Of a stretch of DNA of 7,486 bases, positions 1-4,492 are shown piece after piece. The position numbers and the translations under genes were made by a program. The notes under the pieces are model-generated. The model was not told where the DNA came from, did no database searches, and worked only from the letters and a program-made list of their open reading frames with translations. Each line of letters begins with the position of its first letter. Position 1 is the first letter of the stretch. This DNA comes from UBA1740 sp045587025 (GTDB taxonomy: Bacteria > Bacillota > Clostridia > Oscillospirales > CAG-272). The stretch spans positions 1 through 7,486 of the forward strand of contig JAZNBK010000021.1 of the NCBI GenBank assembly GCA_045587025.1. The letters run 5' to 3'.

Positions 1-120
1 AGATATCCCATTCCTTTAAGGAAGTAAGGTCACTTGTAGACTACGAGTTTGATAGGTCGGAGATGTAAGCACAGTAATGTGTTCAGTTGACCGATACTAA
101 TTGACCGAGGGCTTGAACAT
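1..120 (+). rRNA. rrl: 23S ribosomal RNA, 3' end (partial)
   Basis: This is the 3' terminal part of a large-subunit rRNA gene that begins upstream of the window. It carries the near-universal end of bacterial 23S: GATAGGTCGGAGATGTAAGC, then CACAGTAATGTGTTCAG, then GACCGATACTAATTGACCGA and GGGCTTGAAC. The exact mature 3' end cannot be fixed by eye because it depends on pairing with the 5' end outside the window; about 118-121 is likely. The GACCGAGGGCTTGA ending fits Clostridia. The tRNA-Asn gene downstream lies on the same strand and is probably part of the same transcript. Confidence 0.96.
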
Positions 121-221
121 CTGTTTTGCAAAAACAAAACAATTCAGGCACAATTTACTTGAGCTTTCGTTTCCCAATCTTTATTCGGTTTTCAATCGGT
201 ATTTGTTGCCGAGAGAAATAT
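121..221 (+). other. 23S-tRNA spacer, no 5S rRNA gene
   Basis: This 101-bp AT-rich spacer separates the 23S end from tRNA-Asn. It is too short for a 5S gene of about 115 nt and shows none of the 5S landmarks. A short hairpin, TGTTTTG (122-128) with CAAAACA (135-141), lies just after the 23S end. It has no T-run, so it is more plausibly a processing or antitermination structure than a terminator. I see no convincing promoter for the tRNA here, which supports co-transcription with the rRNA. Confidence 0.6.
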
Positions 222-297
222 GCTTCTTTAGCTCAGTCGGTAGAGCACCTGACTGTTAATCAGGTTGTCGTTGGTTCGAGCCCATCAAGGAGCGCCA
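222..297 (+). tRNA. tRNA-Asn (anticodon GTT), CCA encoded
   Basis: The 76 nt fold as a complete cloverleaf. The acceptor stem is GCTTCTT/AAGGAGC with one G-U pair. T8 and A9 follow, then D arm GCTC-AGTCGGTA-GAGC and anticodon arm CCTGA-CTGTTAA-TCAGG with anticodon GTT, which reads Asn codons AAC/AAU. The T arm is GTTGG-TTCGAGC-CCATC and contains a single U-U mismatch at its second pair. The discriminator is G73 and the 3' CCA (295-297) is encoded. The gene follows 23S rRNA directly, and a terminator stem starts at the next base, so this is the last gene of the rRNA operon. Confidence 0.97.
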
Positions 298-330
298 AAA
301 AGCAAGTCTTCGGACTTGCTTTTATTTTTT
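298..330 (+). terminator. Rho-independent terminator of the rRNA/tRNA operon
   Basis: A perfect 11-bp stem, AAAAGCAAGTC (298-308) with GACTTGCTTTT (313-323), closes an ultrastable C(UUCG)G loop and is followed by A and six T residues (325-330). It begins immediately after the CCA of tRNA-Asn. The same terminator recurs base for base at 1436-1467 as the start of a larger repeat. Confidence 0.93.
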
Positions 331-467
331 GCGCTCCGCAGAGGGGCATCTCCCGACGACTCGTTTGCTGCGCAAACTGTCGTTGGTTCTCTCCGGTCGC
401 CGTCGTGTGTCGTATCGCGTCGACTCGGTACACTCGTCTTGCGTTACTCGCACTTTGGGCGACACCG
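298..467 (+). repeat. 170-bp terminator-plus-palindrome repeat, copy 1
   Basis: This is the left copy of a direct repeat whose right copy lies at 1436-1602. It starts with the UUCG terminator, passes through a variable stretch (about 331-354), and then enters a core with only about 7 differences over 107 bp. Positions 385-442 are identical to 1520-1577. The core is rich in dyads: GTTTGC-TGC-GCAAAC (365-377 region), extended outward by CGAC/GTCG; CGGTCGCC near 395 against GGCGACACCG at 458-467; and CGTGTGT against ACACTCG between them. In translation most copy differences are non-synonymous (for example A/L, R/H, Y/C, G/R), so structure or DNA identity, not protein, appears conserved. I do not recognise the element by name. 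Confidence 0.85.
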
Positions 468-472
468 TTTGC

Positions 473-495
473 CGAAACGATACTCAATCGTTTCG
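473..495 (+). repeat. 9-bp perfect hairpin after repeat copy 1
   Basis: CGAAACGAT (473-481) and ATCGTTTCG (487-495) are perfect inverted repeats around a 5-nt loop. No T-run follows, so a terminator function is unlikely. The equivalent place after copy 2 (about 1607-1625) holds only a weak A-run/T-run hairpin of different sequence. The position is therefore structured in both copies but the sequence is not shared. Confidence 0.55.
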
Positions 496-505
496 TCTGC
501 ACTAA

Positions 506-515
506 CCCATCAAGG
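506..515 (+). repeat. 10-bp repeat of the tRNA-Asn 3' region (possible att-like scar)
   Basis: CCCATCAAGG at 506-515 is identical to 281-290, which runs from the 3' side of the T arm into the acceptor stem of tRNA-Asn. It lies at the boundary between the repeat unit and the promoter of the GIY-YIG gene. Tyrosine recombinases commonly use tRNA 3' ends as attachment sites, so a degraded att copy is conceivable. Ten bases is short, no integrase is present, and chance is not excluded. Confidence 0.3.
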
Positions 516-520
516 TGATA

Positions 521-549
521 TTGAAAAATGTCTGATTTTGTGGTATAAT
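521..549 (+). promoter_or_regulatory. Sigma-A promoter of the GIY-YIG gene
   Basis: The -35 box TTGAAA (521-526) and the perfect -10 TATAAT (544-549) are separated by exactly 17 bp. A TG at 541-542 makes it an extended -10 (TGGTATAAT). Transcription should begin near 556, about 23 nt before the ATG at 579. The strength of the match suggests efficient, possibly constitutive expression independent of the upstream rRNA operon. Confidence 0.85.
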
Positions 550-578
550 TATGGTAAATATAAGGTTTGGAGAGAAAA

Positions 579-1424
579 ATGATAAATTTATACGAATTGT
601 TAGGAATTAATAAAGAGGATTTTTCTAAATACAAAGTTCATTTTGCAACGGGTTCAACCGACAAGAAGAAACCGTATAATGTATTCTTGATTAATGAATT
701 TAAATATTGGCAAGAGTGCCAGACAAATAAAAATTTCGGTCGTCCGTATATTGTGTCTTTAATATATTATGAAAAAGATATATGGATGTTTGGCGGTATT
801 TATAGGGTTTTGCCGGACAAGCCTATTCCAATAGAAAATAAGAACGGCTGGAAAGGCTGGAAGTACGAAACCGAATTGACTAATATGGCTAACGAATATA
901 TCGGTAGAGCGTTTTTTAGATTTAAGAAAGAGTTTCGCGCGTCTTATCCTACATTAGAATTAGAGCCGAAAAACTGTACGCCTATTGCCGAAATGCCTAT
1001 TTCTCATATATTGGATAAACGGGTTGCGCTCACAGACTTTTTAGGTTTTGATAAAGTTAACATTGACTACAAAACCTTAAAACACATCGTTTCTGATAAT
1101 ATACTCTCGTGGAAATCGGCGTTATCAAACGTGAAAGGTATTTATTTAATAGTCGACACGTTTACAGGTAAGCAATATGTAGGGAGTGCATACGGAGACG
1201 ACTGTATATGGCAACGTTGGTCTGATTATGCGAAAGATGGACACGGCGGTAATGTTGAACTTAAAGCACTCCTTAGTGCAAAAGGCGAAGAATATAAGTA
1301 TAATTTTAAGTATTCTATACTTGAAGTTTGTAATATGAATTTGGGGAATGAATATATAATCGGACGAGAAACGCATTGGAAAGAAGTTTTACTTACAAGA
1401 ATATTTGGTATGAATAAAAATTGA
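579..1424 (+). CDS. GIY-YIG nuclease domain protein, 281 aa
   Basis: A C-terminal GIY-YIG endonuclease-fold domain spans about residues 185-275. It shows GIY (187-189), YVG (200-202) at the expected spacing, an arginine in WQRW (R213, the catalytic position after the second strand), and a glutamate in GRETHW (E264) at the metal-binding position, so catalytic residues look intact. The N-terminal 150 or so residues belong to no family I recognise; they contain an aromatic block around IYYEKDIWMFGGIYRV. No signal peptide or membrane segment is visible. ATG 579 is preferred over the in-frame TTG at 567 because GGAGAG (569-574) sits 4 nt before it. The gene is markedly more AT-rich than rmuC, is the only gene between two 170-bp repeats, and has no neighbouring methyltransferase. 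It could be an orphan restriction-type or homing-type nuclease or a repair enzyme; the in vivo role is unknown. Confidence 0.88.
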   Translation: MINLYELLGINKEDFSKYKVHFATGSTDKKKPYNVFLINEFKYWQECQTNKNFGRPYIVSLIYYEKDIWMFGGIYRVLPDKPIPIENKNGWKGWKYETELTNMANEYIGRAFFRFKKEFRASYPTLELEPKNCTPIAEMPISHILDKRVALTDFLGFDKVNIDYKTLKHIVSDNILSWKSALSNVKGIYLIVDTFTGKQYVGSAYGDDCIWQRWSDYAKDGHGGNVELKALLSAKGEEYKYNFKYSILEVCNMNLGNEYIIGRETHWKEVLLTRIFGMNKN

Positions 1425-1435
1425 TTTAATTCAGC

Positions 1436-1467
1436 AAAAGCAAGTCTTCGGACTTGCTTTTATTTTT
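1436..1467 (+). terminator. Rho-independent terminator of the GIY-YIG gene
   Basis: The stem AAAAGCAAGTC (1436-1446)/GACTTGCTTTT (1451-1461) around UUCG is followed by A and five T residues. It is identical in stem and loop to the terminator behind tRNA-Asn and lies 12 nt after the GIY-YIG stop codon, so it should end that transcript. Confidence 0.92.
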
Positions 1468-1602
1468 CGCTCCGCGGTGGGCGTCTCTCAACGACTCGTT
1501 TGCTTTGCAAACTGTCGTAGGTTCTCTCCGGTCGCCGTCGTGTGTCGTATCGCGTCGACTCGGTACACTCGTCTTGCACTGCTCGCACTTTAGGCGACAC
1601 CG
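1436..1602 (+). repeat. 170-bp terminator-plus-palindrome repeat, copy 2
   Basis: This is the right copy, 167 bp, in direct orientation and offset 1138 bp from copy 1. It has the same order: terminator, CGCTCCGC, variable stretch, GTTTGC-TTT-GCAAAC hairpin (loop TTT instead of TGC), the 58-bp identical block (1520-1577), and a GGCGACACCG end. Homology with copy 1 fades after 1602. Changes fall in hairpin loops or single positions and the two GTTTGC/GCAAAC arms are untouched, which fits an element with conserved secondary structure. The ORF crossing it is not considered a gene. Confidence 0.85.
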
Positions 1603-1667
1603 CTACAGCAAAACTTGTTTTTTGTTTCATCGACGCGCTTAAAAGCTGAATACATACGGTAAGAATG

Positions 1668-1716
1668 AAGCCGACGTTATTAACACAAACAAGTGTAGAA
1701 TAAGGTCGGCTTTTTT
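1668..1716 (+). terminator. Long imperfect hairpin with T-run, terminator or leader attenuator
   Basis: AAGCCGAC (1668-1675) pairs with GTCGGCTT (1705-1712). Inside it TTATT pairs with AATAA and ACAC with GTGT around an AAACAA loop, giving a long interrupted stem followed directly by a T-run (1711-1716). Only 15 nt separate it from the ribosome binding site of the 58-codon ORF at 1747. It could therefore be a leader terminator for that ORF or the end of an upstream transcript. The opposite strand has no T-run, so it is not an obvious terminator for the convergent AraC gene. Confidence 0.7.
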
Positions 1717-1746
1717 ATTGACTCAAATTTTAAGGAGGTGGTTGTA

Positions 1747-1923
1747 ATGGACAATTCACAAGAAATCAAGCGTGAGAAAGCCGGAGTTGTACCCATTAAA
1801 TTTATTTATGACTCTCCAAATCATTCTTTAAAGGTCGTTGGTGATAAAAGGGAACGGCTTGTTCTGTATTCGGAAGGTGTGAGCCCGACTTCTTTTTTGA
1901 AAATTCTTGAAAAGTACATCTGA
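1747..1923 (+). CDS. Hypothetical small protein, 58 aa
   Basis: I do not recognise this protein. It starts at ATG 1747, 8 nt after a near-perfect ribosome binding site AAGGAGG (1732-1738); a GTG at 1738 lies inside that site and is rejected. The product is basic-to-mixed, soluble, without cysteine, signal peptide or membrane segment; the middle (PIKFIYDSPNHSLKVV) looks like paired beta strands and the end (SFLKILEKYI) like a short helix. The last 103 bp are antisense to the 3' end of the AraC-family gene, an unusually long convergent overlap. The ORF may thus be a native small gene, or a truncated gene whose C-terminus was created by a junction near 1821-1870. No clear promoter lies between the T-run hairpin and the ribosome binding site. 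Confidence 0.5.
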   Translation: MDNSQEIKREKAGVVPIKFIYDSPNHSLKVVGDKRERLVLYSEGVSPTSFLKILEKYI

Positions 1924-2654
1924 TCAGAAAAGCCAACCGAGTTCGCAACCTCGCAAATTGTGGCGTTCGTTCCTGCAAGCAGTTCCTTTGCTTTAGAGAT
2001 TTGTTTTTTTATGATGTACTGCTTTGGTGGAATTCCGCAACGTTTTGTAAAAAGTCTGGTGAAGTAGGCGGTGCTCAGGCATAGTTCATTTGCCAGCTTG
2101 CCAACAGTCAAGCCGTTAGAAAAGTTATAATCTATTATTTTTTTTGCAGTAGTGGCATAATTTAACTCGTTTTTTGCGTCAGAACCGTCGAATAAGATAG
2201 AGAAAAATTTATATATGAGAGAAATCTGTATAAATTCCGAGGAAACCGTTGAACTATCCATTGCCGTGTAAAGCTTTTCCAAAACTATTTCCAGCTCACG
2301 GTATTGAGAAACGTGCATAATAGGGTTTTCAGCTCGTATATTAAGCCTTGTCATAAAGCTATCTACAGCCTTTCCGTAAAGACCAACCCATTGAATGCTC
2401 CAGGGGGTAAGTGCTGTGTAGTGTATTTTTTCGCCCGGATGCATAACGAAAAGATCGTGTTCTTTCAATAAAATTTCTGTTTTTCCGTGCAGTATCGCTT
2501 GCCCTTCATTGACAAGTACAATCAAATAATGATCGTTGATTCTGGGGCCATATACGTGATTGATGGTGTTTACTCTTTTTCCGCAGTAGTATATACCGAT
2601 GTCGGCATCTGTGTGGATGTGACTTTGATGCTCAAATATCGTTTTATCTTCCAT
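1821..2654 (-). CDS. AraC-family transcriptional regulator, 277 aa
   Basis: The protein has the classic AraC-type sugar-regulator layout. An N-terminal cupin-like sensing domain covers about residues 10-110 (HYLIVLVNEGQAIL, then HDLFVMHPGEKIHY). The C-terminal double helix-turn-helix domain covers about 168-264 (LTVGKLANELCLSTAYFTRL for the first HTH; ICEVANSVGFSDQMYFSRIF for the second, ending KKEVGLTPSEYR). Length is normal for the family. ATG at 2654-2652 is chosen because GGAGA (minus strand, 2665-2661) lies just upstream and the protein then begins directly with the sensor domain; the longer reading frame crosses the promoter. It is divergent from the glycoside hydrolase operon, the standard position for a regulator that activates it in response to a sugar. 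A 13-residue tail after the HTH overlaps the small ORF on the other strand. Confidence 0.93.
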   Translation of the reverse strand: MEDKTIFEHQSHIHTDADIGIYYCGKRVNTINHVYGPRINDHYLIVLVNEGQAILHGKTEILLKEHDLFVMHPGEKIHYTALTPWSIQWVGLYGKAVDSFMTRLNIRAENPIMHVSQYRELEIVLEKLYTAMDSSTVSSEFIQISLIYKFFSILFDGSDAKNELNYATTAKKIIDYNFSNGLTVGKLANELCLSTAYFTRLFTKRCGIPPKQYIIKKQISKAKELLAGTNATICEVANSVGFSDQMYFSRIFKKEVGLTPSEYRTSRSLLSPTTFKE

Positions 2655-2684
2655 GGCTAATCTCCAACTGATAATTATATTATT

Positions 2685-2713
2685 ATTATACCGCAAAAAG
2701 TCATAAAAGTCCA
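2685..2713 (-). promoter_or_regulatory. Promoter of the AraC-family regulator
   Basis: Read on the minus strand, TGGACT (2713-2708) and a perfect TATAAT (2690-2685) are spaced by 17 bp and lie about 30 nt upstream of the ATG at 2654. The -35 matches consensus at four of six positions. It is back to back with the operon promoter, so one bound regulator could influence both. Confidence 0.65.
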
Positions 2714-2714
2714 T
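2696..2714. promoter_or_regulatory. Candidate AraC-type operator: tandem direct repeat
   Basis: AAAAGTCAT (2696-2704) is followed at once by AAAAGTCCAT (2705-2714). The two half-sites are 9 bp apart, close to one DNA turn, and overlap the -35 region of the regulator's own promoter. AraC-type proteins commonly bind direct repeats through two HTH motifs, so this is a plausible autoregulatory or shared operator. The assignment is inferred from pattern and position only. Confidence 0.35.
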
Positions 2715-2731
2715 ATATATAACAAAAAAAT

Positions 2732-2762
2732 GTATAGAAAATAAAAGCGGCATGTGCTATAC
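2732..2762. promoter_or_regulatory. Inverted repeat spanning the operon promoter
   Basis: GTATAG (2732-2737) and CTATAC (2757-2762) form a perfect 6-bp inverted repeat, one arm over the -35 and the other over the -10 of the glycoside hydrolase promoter. It could be a binding site. The arms also partly coincide with promoter consensus, so a chance palindrome between TATA-like boxes is possible. Confidence 0.25.
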
Positions 2763-2763
2763 T
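2735..2763 (+). promoter_or_regulatory. Promoter of the glycoside hydrolase-transporter operon
   Basis: The -10 is TATACT (2758-2763), with an extended TGC just upstream (2755-2757). The -35 TAGAAA (2735-2740) is weak and lies 17 bp away. A good -10 with a poor -35 is the typical form of an activator-dependent promoter, in keeping with control by the divergent AraC-family protein. The predicted leader is about 25 nt and contains AAGGAG (2781-2786) before the ATG at 2795. Confidence 0.65.
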
Positions 2764-2794
2764 GTTTTTATAAATATTAAAAGGAGCTTTCAAT

Positions 2795-4492
2795 ATGCAG
2801 CTTGTAAAAACAGAAGAAGGATTTATTTTTGAATCCGATAACGTGAAGTTTAGCTTTTTAACGGATAATTTACCGACGGCAAATGGAGAGATATACGATT
2901 GCCTTGCCAAAGGAAATATACCCGTACCTACCATACAGCCGAAAGATAGGTTGCTTTTACCCATTGACGAAGGTATTGCCATAACTGCGGATAGAAAATA
3001 CGAGCCCGGTGAGTTTGACTGTGATAATATAAAGGGTCATTTTTGCGGTCGCGGGGGAACTTTAAGCATGTTTATCGTCGAGCGCGAAGGCAAATTTTTG
3101 CTTATCGTACTGCACGACGGAGCAAATGCTACGTATAGCGCGAGAAGAATTGACGGTATTTATAGCCTCGGAATGATGACAGAAGAAGAAACCACTGTCA
3201 GCTACGGTATATTTGACAAGTTATCCGATGCGTGTAAATCTTATCGAAAAATAAAGAAGGTATCTCCCTTAACGCTTGGGGAGAAACGTATAAAAAATCC
3301 AAAAATTGAAAAGCTTATCGGCGGTGCTGTTTTTTGGCTTTGGAACGAAAATTACGACGAGGTAATGTATTCCGACAAAGAAAATAATTTGCCGGCGGCG
3401 GTTGGTGATGAAATTCTGAAATCAGCAAGGAAAATGAAGGATTTCGGCATTGACAAGGCTCTTTTTGGTATATTTTTTAATGACGATTCCAAATACGTCA
3501 GAGAGCTTTACGAAAAATACGGCTATCTTGCTACACAGTATGACAATTATTCGGACGTATTGGACCCGAGCTTGCTTGATATTATTCCGAACAACCGTGT
3601 AAGAGTCTGTGACTATACGAGAAGGCGAATGAAGGATTATCCGGAAGGCGTAAAAGTTAATCAGGATGGAACGCTCGCTCTGGCATGGGCGCTTAAGGGC
3701 TTTGACGGTGAATATCATCACCAGAACAAACTTTGTCCTAAAGTTGCAAAGGAGCGCATAATGGAGGAGCTTCCACTGATACTGAAGGAATATCCCTTTT
3801 ATGCAGGTCGATTCATAGACGTTTTGGGAGGTTCTGTGGAAAACTGTTACAGCAAGGAGCATCCTCTGACTTTTAAAGAAAGCATAAAGGTTAAAACCGA
3901 GTCGTTTGCTTTTCTTGGTGAAATAGGTCTTATCGCCGGAACAGAGGACGGTTTTGAGGATATAATAGACGGTCTTGTTTATTCGGAAGGCTTACACAGT
4001 CCCGTTCATTTTAGAAACTATGATTCGGGAAGAAAACACGCCCACACCTATGATAATGAGCGCGCGGAGCATATTCGTAAGCAGATGCTTGATCCGTCCT
4101 GCCGTGTTCCTCTTTGGCAGCTTGTATATCACGACAGCATGATAATTTTGCCTTATTGGGGCGACTCTACAGGTAGCTCCAAGGAGCTTCTTAAGCACAA
4201 AATTCTCTTTGCTTGTCTTTACGGCTGTGCACCGCTGTACTCCTGTTTTATAAACGATTTTGAAAATTCTTTTGACGAGATAGTTTCGAGTTATAAGAAA
4301 ATAACGGAGATCCATGAAAGAATAGCAGAATTGCCGATGACAGATTTTGAGGTGCTTAGTAAGGATTACAAGCTTCAGCGAAGCGTTTTTGGCGATAAGT
4401 ATGAGGTCATTGCTAATTTTTCCGATGAGGATCGCTTTTATAATGGAAACGTGGTAGGAGCAAACGATTATTTCTTTGGAGATTTGAGATGA
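2795..4492 (+). CDS. Putative cytoplasmic glycoside hydrolase, GH129/GH101-like, 565 aa
   Basis: Likely a retaining glycosidase. The first 155 residues look beta-rich, as in an N-terminal sandwich domain, and a probable TIM barrel covers about 170-500. I recognise, from memory of the family, similarity to GH129 and GH101 alpha-N-acetylgalactosaminidase-type enzymes. The signs are FIDVLGGS (340-347) with D342 as candidate nucleophile, GTEDGFEDI (382-390) with E384 as candidate acid/base, and VPLWQLVYHD followed by YWGDS (438-458) as a substrate-pocket motif. The D-to-E spacing of 42 is close to that recalled for the bifidobacterial GH129 enzyme. No signal peptide is present, so it should act in the cytoplasm on imported substrate. 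ATG 2795 follows AAGGAG by 8 nt. It overlaps the downstream transporter gene by 4 bp. A DUF5696-like protein of unknown specificity is the main alternative; the substrate is not established. Confidence 0.62.
   Translation: MQLVKTEEGFIFESDNVKFSFLTDNLPTANGEIYDCLAKGNIPVPTIQPKDRLLLPIDEGIAITADRKYEPGEFDCDNIKGHFCGRGGTLSMFIVEREGKFLLIVLHDGANATYSARRIDGIYSLGMMTEEETTVSYGIFDKLSDACKSYRKIKKVSPLTLGEKRIKNPKIEKLIGGAVFWLWNENYDEVMYSDKENNLPAAVGDEILKSARKMKDFGIDKALFGIFFNDDSKYVRELYEKYGYLATQYDNYSDVLDPSLLDIIPNNRVRVCDYTRRRMKDYPEGVKVNQDGTLALAWALKGFDGEYHHQNKLCPKVAKERIMEELPLILKEYPFYAGRFIDVLGGSVENCYSKEHPLTFKESIKVKTESFAFLGEIGLIAGTEDGFEDIIDGLVYSEGLHSPVHFRNYDSGRKHAHTYDNERAEHIRKQMLDPSCRVPLWQLVYHDSMIILPYWGDSTGSSKELLKHKILFACLYGCAPLYSCFINDFENSFDEIVSSYKKITEIHERIAELPMTDFEVLSKDYKLQRSVFGDKYEVIANFSDEDRFYNGNVVGANDYFFGDLR

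Noticed and set aside
281..515. Definite integrative element with attL/attR at tRNA-Asn
   Set aside because: The shared sequence is only 10 bp and no integrase or other mobility gene is present. It is kept as a weak possibility only.
265..582. ORF over the tRNA 3' half and repeat copy 1, partly shared with an ORF over repeat copy 2 (1454-1642)
   Set aside because: It starts inside a tRNA gene, has no ribosome binding site, crosses a terminator, and differences between the two copies are mostly amino-acid changing. The shared peptide reflects repeated DNA, not a protein.
298..1602. CRISPR array or tandem repeat array
   Set aside because: There are only two long copies 1.1 kb apart with a gene between; no short regularly spaced repeats occur anywhere in the window.
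1718..1746. TTGACT as a -35 box for the 58-codon ORF
   Set aside because: At 17 bp spacing the -10 position (1741-1746) reads GTTGTA and would lie downstream of the ribosome binding site, so it cannot serve this ORF.
3422..3862. Minus-strand ORF inside the hydrolase gene
   Set aside because: It lies entirely antisense to a well-supported coding sequence, has no recognisable domain and no ribosome binding site.
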